Below, piece after piece: positions 20,563 to 32,371 of a DNA stretch of 64,000 bases. The stretch is from Arachis hypogaea (taxonomy: Eukaryota > Streptophyta > Magnoliopsida > Fabales > Fabaceae), in the NCBI RefSeq assembly GCF_003086295.3, contig NC_092038.1, forward strand, positions 106,175,837 through 106,239,836, in the 5' to 3' direction. The position numbers were made by a program, and so were the translations under genes. Below the pieces are notes generated by a model. It was not told where the DNA came from and ran no database searches. It saw nothing but the letters and a program-made list of their open reading frames with translations. Position 1 is the stretch's first letter. Each line of letters opens with the position of its first letter.

Positions 20563-21414
20563 TTCGAGTTTGGACAACTGAAGGTTCATCTTGTTGCTTA
20601 GATTAGGAATAATTTATTTTTATTGTTTAGAGTCACTAAGTTTGAGTCTTTTATTTTTCTTTTTAAAAATCTTTCAAAAATATTATTTTTCTTTATTAAT
20701 CTCTAATTTTTCTTTGATTTTGGTTTCATGTTTTAAGTTTGGTGTCAATTGCATACTCTTTTTGTTGTTCATATTTTTTAGTTTTGTGTCTCTTGTTTGA
20801 TCTTTAGTTTTTCTTGTTTTGTGTCTTTCCTTGTTTTTCTTGTGCATTTTCGAATTATAAGTGTCCCGAGTATAAAAATTTTTAAGTTTGGTGTCCTTTG
20901 TGTTTTTCTTTTCCTAAAAAATTTCCAAAATTTGTTCTTGGTGTTCATCTTGATCTTCAAAGTGTTCTTGGTGTTCATCTTGACATTCATAGTTTTCTTG
21001 TTTGTTTTCTTTGTTTTGATCTAAAAATTCTAAGTTTGGTATCATTTTATTGTTTTTCTCTTTCCTCATTCAATTCAAAAATAAAAAAAATATCTTTTCC
21101 TTTAATTCCTCATAAATTTCGAATCCCTTGGATTGACTTGGTCAAAATTTTTAAAAGCATATCTTTTTCAAATCATATCTTTTTAAATTTTTTTTCTAAA
21201 ATCATATCTTTTTCAAAACTTCCTAACCACCTTCTCGCTCTTCAATTTTTTTTGAAAATCCTCATAAAAAATTTTCAAATCTTTTTAAATAATTAATTAT
21301 TTTAGTTTCCAATTTTTTATTTATTATTATTATTTATTTTGGTCCGAAAATTTTTTTTTAAATAATAAATATAATATTTCTATCTCGAATCCACATCATC
21401 TCCCTTTCTCCATC
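20563..21414 (+). other. Leader of element C
   Basis: T-rich leader with AAGTTTGGTGTC near 20735 and 20885 and a variant at 21032. The listed ORFs (20591-21296) are low-complexity F/S/L-rich and appear only because the region is T-rich. Confidence 0.7.
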
Positions 21415-22163
21415 ATGGACCTAAGCGGAAATGAACAGTCCAGAAGGACTCTAGGGTCATATGCTAACCCCACTACTGCTTCATATGGGAGTAGTATCTG
21501 TATACCCTCCATAAGAGCTAACACTTTTGAGCTAAATCCTCAGCTCATTATCATGGTGCAGCAAAACTGCCAGTATTCCGGTCTTCCACAGGAAGAGCTT
21601 ACTGAGTTTCTGGCACAATTCTTACAAATTGCTGACACAGTACGTGATAAGAAAGTGGATCAAGATGTCTACAGATTATTGCTGTTTCTATTTGCTGTAA
21701 AAGACCAAGCTAAGAGGTGATTAAATAACCAACCCAAAGCCAGCATAATAACATGGAAACAATTATCAGACAAATTCCTGAATCAATATTTCCCTCCAAA
21801 AGGATGACACAGCTAAGGCTAGACATCCAAGGCTTTAACCAAGAGGATCATGAATCTCTTTATGATGCCTGGGAAAGGTACAGAGAGATGCTAAGGAAAT
21901 GCCCCTCTGAAATATTTTCAGAGTGGGTGTAGTTAGACATCTTCTACTATGGGCTTACAGAAAAATCCCAGATATCTCTAGACCACTCAGCTGGTGGATC
22001 TATACACATGAGAAAGACAATTGAAGAAGCTCAAGAGCTCATAGATACAGTTGCTAGAAATCAGCATTTGTACTTAAGTAGTGAGTCCTCCATGAAAGAA
22101 GAGGCTAAGGCAGTATCCACTGAACTTAGTCCTGCAGAACAAGTTGCTGAATTCAATCAGTAA
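21415..22163 (+). pseudogene. gag of element C, broken
   Basis: Starts ATG 21415 (MDLSGNEQSRRTLGS), matching A gag throughout. It is broken by TGA at 21718-21720 (Trp codon in A), a 1-nt deletion near 21800 and TAG in place of CAG near 21930. It ends at TAA 22161-22163 at the same codon as the A gag stop (CAG-TAA here, CAA-TAA in A). Confidence 0.88.
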
Positions 22164-25100
22164 TTATGCTATCTATCAGAATAGCTAGCAGAATTTAAGG
22201 CAATGCTACAAGAAACCAAGGATGCTAACCAACGTTTGGAGGAACAATTGAATCAAACAAAACAACAGTTATCCAGACAAATAATAGAAGAATGCCAAGC
22301 TGTTCAATTAAGGAGTGGAAAGACATTAAATGTCTCAATTCAAGGCAACAGAAAGTCAAAGAAGGAACAACTGACAGAGGATGAGCAAACCACATCCCAA
22401 AATCCCTCTAAGGACAGTATGAGCCCAGAGAGAAATACTTCTGGCACTCAAACGCTAGAAAAGGGTAAGAAACTGGTGTTAAATGCCCAGTCCATGTCTA
22501 GTTCTGGCGTTTAAACACCAGAAAAAGGAGAAAATCTGGCGTTAAACGCCCATCCAGCCCACAATTTTGGCGTTCAAACGCCAATGAGGGATCAGACACC
22601 TGCAAGTGCTGATAGTAACCCCTCTAAGAAGGCTTTTCCAACCACTTCTATAGGAAATAGACTTGCAGCAACTAAGGTTGAAGAATACAAAGCCAAGATG
22701 CCTTATCCTCAGAAACTCCGCCAAGCAGAATAGGATAAACATTTTACCGCTTTGCAGACTATCTCAGGACTCTTGAAATAAAGATTCCATTTGTAGAGGC
22801 ACTTGAGCAAATACCCTTTTATGTTAAGTTCATGAAGGAGATCTTAAGTCATAAGAAGGATTGGAGAGAAACTGAAAAAGTTCTCCTCACTAAAGAATGC
22901 AGTGCAGTCATTCTGAAAAGCTTACCAGAGAAGCTTAAAGACCCCAAAAGCTTTATGATATCATGCACATTAGAGGGTACTTATACCAAGACAGCTCTAT
23001 GTGATCTAGGAGCAAGTATCAACCTGATACCTGCATCCACTATCAGAAAGCTTGGTTTGACTGAAGAAGTCAAACCAACCCGGATATGTCTCCAACTTGC
23101 TGATGGCTCTATTAAAATGCCATCAGGCATGATTGAGGACATGATTGTCAAGGTTGGGCCATTTGCCTTTTCCACTGACTTTGTAGTGCTGGAAATGGAG
23201 GAGCACAAGAGTGCAACTCTCATTGATGTCAAAAAAGGGGAAGTGATACTGAGAGTCAATGAGGATGTGTTTAAGTTGAATGTTGTCAAAGCTATGTAGC
23301 ATCCAGACACTTCAAGAGATTGCATGAGTATTGATATTATTGACTTCCTGGTGAAGAATATCAATATGACTGAGAGCCTCAAATCAGAGCTAGAAGATAT
23401 CTTTAAAGATGTTCAGCCTGACTTGGAGGAATCAGAGAAAATAGAAGAACCTCTGATAACTCCTCATAAGGAGGAGAAGCATCCTAAATCCGAGCTCAAA
23501 CCACTACCACCATCCCTAAAATATACATTTCTGGGAGAAAATGACACTTTTCCAGTGATCATAAGCTCTGCTTTAGATCCACAGGAAGAGGAAGCACTAA
23601 TTCAGGTGCTAAGGACACACAAGATAGCTCTTGGGTGGTCCATAAGTGATCTTAAGGGCATTAGCCCAGCCAGATGCATGCACAAGATTCTATTGGAGGA
23701 TGATGCCAAGCCAGTGGTTCAACCACAGTGGCGACTGAATCCAGCCATGAAGGAGGTGGTGCAGAAAGAGGTCACTAAATTACTGGAGGCTGGAATCATT
23801 TATCTTATTTCTGATAGCCCCTGGGTGAACCCTGTCCAAGTTTTCCCCAAGAAGAGAGGCATGACAGTGGTTTATAATAAAAAGAATGAACTAGTTCCTA
23901 CAAGAATAGTCACAGGGTGGCGCATGTGTATTGACTACAGAAGGCTCAATACAGCCACCAGAAAGGATCATTTTCCTTTACCATTCATAGACCAGATGCT
24001 AGAAAGATTAGCAGGTCATGACTATTACTACTTTTTGGATGGCTATTAAGGTTATAACCAAATTGCAGTAGATCCTCAAGATCAAGAGAAAACATCATTC
24101 ACTTGTCCATCTGGAGTATTTGCCTACAGAAGGATGCCATTTGGTCTGTGCAATGCACCTGCAACCTTTCAGAGATGCATGCTCTCTATTTTCTCTGATA
24201 TGGTAAAAAAATTTCTGGAAGTCTTCATGGATGACTTCTCAGTATTTGGAGACTCATTCAGCTCCTGTCTTGATCATTTAGCACTTGTTCTGAAAAGGTG
24301 CCAAGAGACTAACCTGGTTTTAAACTGGGAAAAATGTCACTTTATGGTGACTGAAGGAATTGTCCTTGGGCAGACAATTTTGAACAAGAGAATAGAGGTG
24401 GATCAAGCTAAGGTAGAGGTAATTAAAAATTACCACCACCTGCCAATGTTAAGGCAATTAGAAGCTTTCTAGGGCATGCAGGATTCTATAGGAGGTTTAT
24501 AAAGGATTTTTCAAAAATTACAAAACTTCTAAGCAATCTGCTAGCTGCTGATACACCTTTGTTTTTGACACAGAGTGTCTGCAGGCATTTGAGACTCTGA
24601 AAGCTAAACTGATTATAGCACCAGTCATTTCTGCACCGGACTGGACATTACCATTTGAACTAATGTGTGACGCCAATGACCATGCTATTAGTGCAGTATT
24701 AGGACAACGGCATAACAAGCTTCTGCACGTCATTTACTATGGCAGCCATGTTCTGAATGACACACAGAAGAATTACACAACCACAGAAAAAGAGCTGCTT
24801 GTAGTGGTTTATGCCATTGACAGGTTTAGATCCTATTTAGTAGGATCAAAAGTGATTGTGTATACTGACCATGCTGCTCTTAAATACCTACTCAAAAAGC
24901 AGGATTCAAAACCCAGGCTCATAAGATGGGTGTTGCTTCTGCAAAAGTTTGATATAGAAATAAGAGACAGAAAAGGGACAAAGAACCAAGTAGCAGATCA
25001 CCTGTCCCGAATAGAACCAGTAGAAGGGGCATCCCACACCTCTACTGAGATCTCTAAAACCTTCCCAGATAAGCAACTCTTTGCCATTCAGGAAGTACCG

Positions 25101-26376
25101 TGGTTTGTAGACATTGCAAACTATAAAGCAGTAAGATTCATACCCAAAGAGTACAGCAGGCAGCAAACCAAAAAATTTGTTACTAATGCAAAGTACTACT
25201 TGTGGGATGAACCATATCTCTTTAAGAGATGTGCAGACGGAATGATCCGTAAGTGTGTACCCAGAGAAGAGGGACAGAAGATCCTATGGCATTGCCATGG
25301 ATCACAATATAGAGGACATTTCGAAAGTGAGCGGACAACCACAAGAGTCCTCTAATGTGGTTTTTGCTGGCCTACTCTCTATAGAGACTCCCAAGAGTTT
25401 GTACGTAGCTGTGACAATTGCCAAAGAGCTGGTAATCTGCATCACAGTTATGCCATGCCTCAGTAAGGGATCTTAGAGATTGAGTTGTTTGATGTATGGG
25501 GTATTGACTTCATGGGCCTTTCCCACCATCGTACTCAAACACTTACATTCTGGTGGCCATAGATTATGTATCTAAATGGGTAGAGGCAATTTCCACACCC
25601 ACTAATGATACTAAGATAGTGCTGAAGTTCCTCCAGAAGCACATATTCAGCAGATTTGGTGTCCCCAGAATACTAATCAGTGATGGAGGAACTCATTTCT
25701 GCAATAAACAACTTGACTCTGCTCTGATCCGATATGGAATTAACCACAAAGTGGTAACTCCATATCATCCACAGACAAATGGGCAGGCTGAAGTCTCAAA
25801 TAGATAACTAAAACGAATCCTGAAATGGACGGTAAGTACCCGTAGAAAGGATTGGGCATGGAGTCTGGATGATGCTCCATGGGCATACAGAACTGCATTC
25901 AAAACTCCTATAGGGACCTCTCCATACCAGCTTGTGTATGGAAAAGTCTGTCACCTGCCAGTGGAACTGGAGCACAAAGCCTACTGGGAATCAGATTCCT
26001 AAACCTTGATGCCAAGTTAGCTGAAGAGAAAAGATTGCTCTAGTTGAATGAGCTAGAGGAATTCAGACTCAATACTTTTGAAAATGTAAAAATTTACAAA
26101 GAGAAAGCAAAAAGGTGACATGACAAGAAACTGTCATCCAGAGTCTTTGAGCCAGGACAAAAGGTTCTGCTGTTTAACTCTAGGCTCAGATTGTTCCCGG
26201 GGAAATTAAAATCCTGGTAGAGGGGACCATATGTGATCACAAGTGTGTCACCATATGGATATGTGGAGCTTTAGGATGTTGACTCTGACAAAAAGTTCAT
26301 TGTTAATGGATAGAGAGTCAAGCATTATCTTGAAAGCAATGTTGAGCAAGAATGCTCAAAACTGAGACTAGACTAA
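22164..26376 (+). pseudogene. pol of element C, broken (protease to integrase)
   Basis: Co-linear with A pol: repeat linker, protease (CDLGASINLIP), RT (VFMDDFSVFGD), RNase H, integrase finger and core. Stops include TAA about 22512, TAG 22731, TAG 23297, TAA 24047 and TAA 25353, plus frameshifts. A 36-bp deletion at about 23220 removes the protease segment ILGRPFLATGRT between two copies of AACTCTCATT. At the integrase codon where A has TAA, C reads GAG. No product is expected. Confidence 0.88.
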
Positions 26377-26409
26377 AGCTCAGTAAAAGTCCAGCTAAAG
26401 ACAATAAAT

Positions 26410-26434
26410 AAGCGCTTGCTGGGAGGCAACCCAG
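26410..26434 (+). promoter_or_regulatory. Conserved stem-loop after pol in C
   Basis: AGCGCTTG, then CTGGG-AGGCAA-CCCAG (26419-26434), same as in A, although the pol gene before it is dead. Confidence 0.72.
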
Positions 26435-26584
26435 TCATTAGCAAAGGTTCTTGCTATTTGAATTATAATTATATGAGTCTGATATAAATTATCTTTAAGG
26501 TTGATTGTCCAAGTGCAAAAGTTCATAGAGTTACAGAAGGATTCAGAGCACAAAACAGAGAAAAAGAGCTCACATGCTCGAAAA

Positions 26585-26840
26585 TGCCAGTAGGAGGTAT
26601 TTTGGGCATTAAACGCCAGAATGGGTATCATTCTAGGTGTTTAATGCCAATAAAGATATCTTTCTGGGTGTTAAATGCCAGAATTGCAGCATCCTGAACG
26701 TTTAGAAAAACGCCCAGTGATAAAAGATTTCTGGCATTTAACACCAGCCAGGGTACCTAGATGGGCGTTAAACGCCCAAAATGGCCAACAAATGGGCGTT
26801 AAATGCCAGAATGGATACCATTCTGGGCGTTTAACGCCAG
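26585..26840. repeat. Decayed palindrome array of element C
   Basis: Same array as 13416-13652 of A. Most units carry CG to TG or CA changes (GGTGTTTAATGCC, GGCATTTAACACC), as expected from deamination of methylated cytosine. The last unit (26822-26840) is still perfect. Confidence 0.85.
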
Positions 26841-27326
26841 AAAGGATAGGGGGAGGAGATTTTGTTTTCACTTCAATTTTTTTTTTCAAATTTTCATGTT
26901 TTAATTCATAATTTTCTGCATAAACATGTTACAAATTTTCATCTCTCAAATTCAATTTTCAAAAATTTAATAATCTTCTTGATTCTTTTCAATTTTTTTT
27001 CAAAATCTCTTTCAAATCTTTTTCAAAAACTCAATTATCTTTTCAATTTCTTTCAAATCTTTTCCAACTCATCATATCATCTTTTAAATTCTTAGATACA
27101 TCAACAAAAATTCAGATTTAACGTCTTTACATCTTTTCTATATCTTTTGAATTTTAAAATCTCATCTTTTTCATATCATGATTCATCTTTTCCAAATCAT
27201 ATCTTTCTATCATATCTTTTTCAAAATTTTTGAAACCCACCCCTCCCTTTTAAATACACGTTCGGCCATCCCCATTAATCCACCATTCAAATCTGTCTCC
27301 CCCTCTACTCCTCTCCTTTCCTTTCT
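26841..27326 (+). other. AT- and pyrimidine-rich spacer of C
   Basis: Rich in TTTTCAAA and CATATCTTTTTC; no coding capacity. Counterpart of 13653-13982 in A. Confidence 0.6.
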
Positions 27327-27362
27327 TTTGCTTGAGGACAAGCAAACCTCTAAGTTTGGTGT
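27327..27362 (+). promoter_or_regulatory. Hairpin plus AAGTTTGGTGT before the 3' ORF of C
   Basis: TTTGCTTG-AGGA-CAAGCAAA (27327-27346), CCTCT, AAGTTTGGTGT (27352-27362). The perfect 8-bp stem is better preserved than in A. Confidence 0.7.
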
Positions 27363-27400
27363 GTTTTTCCATGATCACTGAGCAAAAACTCACCAAAATC

Positions 27401-28534
27401 ATGGCCCCTAAAGGAAGACAAACCACTCTAAGAGGCAAGAAAGAGAATAATCCAAAACCACTTTAGAATCAAAAGAGGTTCTTAACCAAAGAATATGCAG
27501 ACCATTACCACAAAATAATGGGTTTGAGGTCAGTGATCCCGGAAGTTATGTTCGATCTGAAAGAAGATGAATATCCGGAGATCCAAGAACAGATTCGAAA
27601 CAGAGGATGGGAAATCTTAGCTAATCCTGAGACAAAGATGGAAAGAAACATGGTCTAGGAATTCTACTCAAATCTGTGGTTAACAGATAAGTAGAGGATG
27701 ACGGGAACTGCCTTCTATACCTTTTGAACTATGGTCAGAGGGAAGACTATTTATTTCCACTATGACAAAATAAGAGAGGTCTTCAAGCTGTCTTAACTAC
27801 AAGATGATCCAGAATCCTTTAATAAGAGAATGGTGAGAGTAGATAAGCGTTTGGACCAAGTTCTAGAGGACATATGCCTCCCTGGAACTAAGTGGATAAC
27901 CAACTCAAAAGGTTTCCCAAACCAACTCAACAGAGGAGATATCAAACCAGTCGCTAGGGGCTTGTTGGACTTCCTTGGTCATTCTATACTGCCCACTAGC
28001 AACCGCTCTGAAGTCACTATCAAAAGAGCAGTGATGATTTATTGCATTATGCTGGGAAATAAAGTGGAGATTCATCATCTGATCGCTTGTGAGATTTACA
28101 CAATTGCAAATAAGAACTCCACTGAAGCCAACATGGCTTACCCAAGCTTAATATCTCTGCTATATAAAAATGCTGGGGTAAAAATGGGAGTGGATGAGTT
28201 TATCTCAGTCGAGCATCCAATAACCAAAAAGTCAATGGAGGGATAACAAGTACACGACAACTCCATCAAGAGGAGGGCGCAGGAGTTCTTCCCAAAAATC
28301 CCTCAAATTGACTACTGGGCCTGCCTAGAAGCATCTGTCACCAAGCTGCAAGAAGTTATAGATTAAGTTAAGGAAGAACAGCAAAATCAAAACAGCATGC
28401 TCTGCAAGCTGCTTAAGGAATAAGAAAAGCAAGGGTGTGAGCTACAGGAGCTGAAGCGCCAGAAGCTCTCCCTTGAGGGACCAGACACCCCACAGATTGA
28501 AGGATCACCCATCTCCCAAAATAAAGGTTGTTGA
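27401..28534 (+). pseudogene. 3' ORF of element C, broken
   Basis: Homolog of A 14057-15169 with the same start (ATGGCCCCTAAAGG) and the same end (GGTTGTTGA). Several nonsense changes (TAG near 27465 and 27658; TAA near 27795, 28244 and 28365). The longest open part is 27830-28246. The coiled-coil end is recognisable. Confidence 0.85.
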
Positions 28535-29568
28535 GTCCTAATCTTAAATCTCTGATAACTTTTATTATTAGAAACCTATCTTAAGAATTACATAAGTATT
28601 AGTAATTAGGGCCTTTATTTTTATTTTTATTATCTCTAAGTAAGCTATAATTTGTTCTTCTAGTCATCACTAAACAAGAATAAAATAGTAGATTCTCTTT
28701 AAAGTAAGGAGGCAATTATTTCAAGTTTTCAATAACAAAAATTCTAATTATTTTTTATGTGGTGGCAACACTTTTTGTCTTCTGAATGAATGCTTGAACA
28801 GTGCATGCTTTTGATAGTGAAGTTTATGAATGTTAAATTTGTTGGCTCTTGAAAGAATGATGAAAGAAAGAGAAATGTTATTGATAATCTGAAAAATCAT
28901 GAAATTGATTCTTGAAGCAAGAAAAAGCAGTGAAAAATACAAAAAAATATTTTGCGAAAAAAAATTAAGAAAAAAAAGGAAAAGCCAATAGCCCTTAAAA
29001 TCAAAAGGCAAGGGTAAAAAGGATCTAAGGCTTTGAGCATTAATGGATATGAAGGCCCAAAGGAATGAAATTCTGGCCTAAGCAGCTAAATCAAGCGGTC
29101 CCTAACCATGTGCTTGTGTCATGAAGGTCCAAGTGGAACGCTTGAGACTGAGTGGTTAAAGTCGTGATCCAAAGCAAAAGAGTGTGCCTAAAAACTCTGG
29201 GCACCTCTAACTGGGGACTCTAGCAAAGCTGAGTCACAATCTGAAAGGTTCACCCAGTTATGTGTCTGTGGCATTTATGTATCCTGTAGTACTACTGGAA
29301 AACAAGATGCTTAGGGTCACAGCCAAGACTCATAAAGTAGCTGTGTTCAAGAATTAACACATTAAACTAGGAGAATCAATAACACTATCCGAATTCTGAG
29401 TTCCTATGGATGCCAAGCATTCTGAGCTTCAAAGGATAAATTGAGATGCCAAAACTATCAAGAGCAAAAAGCTACTAGTCCCGCTCATCTAATTAGAATC
29501 TGAGCTTCACTTAAAACTTTGAGATGTATTGCCTCTTGATCTTCTTTTTATCCTATTTTATTTATCTA
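28535..29568 (+). other. 3' UTR of element C
   Basis: Aligns with the 3' UTRs of A and B from about 28770, with an extra stretch around 29030-29160 (CTAAGGCTTTGAGCATTAATGG to TTAAAGTCGTGATCC) absent from A and B. No gene. Confidence 0.7.
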
Positions 29569-29607
29569 GTTGCTTGAGGACAAAGCAACAGTTTAAGTTT
29601 GGTGTTG
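29569..29607 (+). promoter_or_regulatory. Terminal hairpin and plus-strand primer region of C
   Basis: GTTGCTT-GAGGACA-AAGCAAC followed by AAGTTTGGTGTTG directly before the LTR; one inserted A widens the loop compared with B. Confidence 0.65.
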
Positions 29608-31160
29608 TGATGAGCGGATTTTTTATACTCTTTTGGTGGTATTTTCCAGTAGTTTTTAGTATCTTTTAGCTAATTTTTAGTATATTTTCATTAGTTTTTA
29701 TGCAAAAATTATATTTCTGGGATTTACTATGAGTTTGTGTATTTTTCTATGGTTTCAGGTATTTTCTGGCTAAAATTGAGGGACCTGAGCAAAAATCTGA
29801 TTCAGAGGCTGAAAAAGGACTGCAGATGCTGTTGGATTCTGACCCTTCTGCACGCGAAATGGATTTTCTGGAGCTACAGAAGCACAATTGGCGCGCTCTC
29901 AATTGTGTTGGAAAGTAGACATCTTGGGCTTTCCAGAAATGTATAATAGTCCATACGTTTCTCGAGATTTGACAGTGCAAACTGGTGTTTTAACGCCAAC
30001 TTTTTACCCTTTTCTGGCGTTAAATGCCCAAACTGGCACCAAAGCTGGCGTTTAATGCCAGGAATAGCCTCTACACATGAATGCTTCAATGCTCAGTCCA
30101 AACACATACCAAGTGGGCCTCGGAAGTGGATTTCTGTACTATCTATCTTAGTTTACCCATTTTCTGTAAACCTAGGTTACTAGTTTAGTATAAAAACTAC
30201 TTTTAGAGATTCATTTTAGGACCTCATAACATTTTACATCTGAATTTATATCTTCTACGGCATGAGTCTCTAAACCCCATGGTTGGGGTGAGGAGTTCTG
30301 CTGTGTCTCGATGTATTAATGCAATTATTTCTGTTTTCTATTCAATCATGCTTGTTTCTATTATAAGATATTCATTCACACTTCAACATGATGAATGTGA
30401 TGATCCGTGACACTCATCACCATTCTCAACTTATGAACACGTGCCTGACAACCACCTCCGTTCTACCTTAGATTGAGTGTGTATCTCTTGGGTTTCTAGT
30501 TCATGAGTTTGATTACCTCTCCTGACAACAGAGTGTTCAAATCCGTGAAACTAGAGTCTTCGTGGTATAAACTAGAATCAATTGGCAGCACTCTTGAGAT
30601 CCAAAAAGTCTAAACCTTGTCTGTGGTATTTTGATTAGGATCTGGGAAGGGGTGACTGTGACAAGCTTCAAACTCACAAATGTTGGGCGCAGTGACAGTG
30701 TGCAAAAGGATCAATGGATCCTATTCCAGCACGAGTGAGAATCGACAGATGATTAGCCCTATGTAACCCGTAGTCGGACCATTTTCACTGAGAGGGCGGA
30801 TGGTAGCCATTGACAACGGTGATCCACCAACATACAGCTTGCCATGGAAGGAGCCTTGCGTGCGTGAAGAAGACAACAGTAGGAAAGCAGAGATTCAGAA
30901 GACAAAGCATCTCCAAAACCTCAACCTGTTCCTCATTACTGAATCACAAGTACTTTTTGTTTCATGTTATTTATTCTTCATAAACAAAAATAATTTTTAT
31001 CATTAATTTCCTAACTAAGAGTTATAAGATAACCATAGCTTGCTTCAAGCCGGCAATCTCCGTGGGATCGACCCTTACTCACGTAAGGTATTACTTGGAC
31101 AACCCAGTGCACTTGCTGGTTAGTTGTATCGGAGTTGTGTGATCACAAATCCGTGCACCA
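29608..31160 (+). repeat. 3' LTR of element C
   Basis: 1553 bp, followed by the duplication CTCCC. Ends TGATGAGCGG and GTGCACCA. TATAAAAA at 30189-30196. Confidence 0.9.
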
Positions 31161-31165
31161 CTCCC

Positions 31166-32149
31166 TTAACGGCAATCTTTGGCAATATATATAGGTAGTC
31201 CACAGTTAAAACATACACCTCTTCTCCTTGTTTGATGGAACTGGTCATAGTTAGCTCCTCTGAAGTTGCCTTGAGTCTGAGGATGTTGAGGTGCATGCCC
31301 GTTCCTCTTGAAGTTTTTCCCACTCCGTTGAAAGAATTCCCTACAGCATCGGTCATTGTTACTTCTATGAGCATCTTTCGCTAAATCCACCTTCCTAGCA
31401 TATTCTTCCACAACTCTTGCTTTGTTCACTAACTCTGAGAATCTCCTAATCTCCAATGGAGCCACAACGGTCATGATGTAATCCTTGAGTCCTCCTTGGT
31501 ACTTGATGCATTTCCATCCTTCATAGGACTCAGGAGCTCCCTGAGATACCCTAAAAAATCTTTAAAGTTCTTCGAACTTGCTGGTGTACTGTGCCACAGT
31601 CATAGACTCTTGCTTCAGTTGCATGAGTTCAAATTCCCGTACTTCCCTCATCGACTTCGAAAAGTACTTCTTATAGAATATAGTCTTAAACAGTTCCCAT
31701 GGGATGTCCCCATTCTGAAGTTGCATTAGTCGACACTCCCCTTGCCACCAGTGATGTGCCTCACCCAACAACTGATAGGCTGCAAACTCCACGAACTGAT
31801 TCTCTGGAATATGTTGACCATTCAACGCACGCTCCATGGCTTGAAACCAGTTATCTGCTTTAGTAGGATCCGTCGATCCCTTAAAACTTGGCGGGTTAAC
31901 CTTCAAAAAGGTCACTAACGTCATCGGAACACCACTGCCCAAGCTGTTTCCCACACCTTCTCCATTTCCATTGCCATTACGATTCCCATGTCCCATCCTC
32001 TTTATAGCCCGAGCAGTCGCAGCAGCGTTCGGTTGCATGGTGTTAGCTAGGTTAGTCATTGCCTCCATAAACTTAGCATGATTATCATTCGGCAGGTTAC
32101 CCTCATTCTCTCCACGAGTACATAGTTGACCTTGCCTGCGAGACGTCAT
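31166..32149 (-). pseudogene. gag of the host chromovirus, one in-frame stop
   Basis: Starts at ATG 32149 (MTSRRQGQLCTRGEN). The retrotransposon gag core is clear (PPSFKGSTDPTKADNWF; AYQLLGEAHHWW; FKTIFYKKYFS), typical of Tekay/Del chromoviruses. An in-frame TAA at 31562-31564 splits it; the same frame then continues (IMTVVAPLEIRRFSELVNKA) to a degenerate zinc knuckle CFNCGLPIYIAKDC, where the normal G-H pair is replaced by I-Y. It then meets element C at 31165 and resumes at 18979. Confidence 0.82.
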
Positions 32150-32353
32150 TTGAATTTTCTATCCACACCAAATAATCGATATCAATGTGATCAGTCTCAA
32201 TATCTTAAGCTTAGTGCTTCAATTATCCCAAAAGTACTCACAAACAAGCATGCTATGCTTATCAAGCAGATAACCTAAATAGCATGAAAGAAAATTGACC
32301 CAGAGTATGCAATGAAGCACAATCGATCCATCCATCAAGCTCATGAGGACAAA

Positions 32354-32369
32354 CCGCTCTGATATCATA
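32354..32369 (-). other. Primer-binding site of the chromovirus, tRNA-iMet type
   Basis: Minus strand TGATATCAGAGCGG just inside the LTR end GTGTTACA, close to the usual TGGTATCAGAGC complement of initiator tRNA-Met. Confidence 0.75.
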
Positions 32370-32371
32370 AA

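Larger units (their letters stand above)
18980..31160 (+). mobile_element. Element C: full-length but decayed Athila-type retrotransposon, 12,181 bp
   Basis: LTRs 18980-20535 and 29608-31160 with the perfect duplication CTCCC (18975-18979 and 31161-31165). Same order and homologous proteins as A, but with many nonsense codons, frameshifts and deletions. The LTRs differ clearly more than in A or B (about nine changes in the first 90 bp), so C is older. It landed in the gag end of the chromovirus. Confidence 0.94.
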
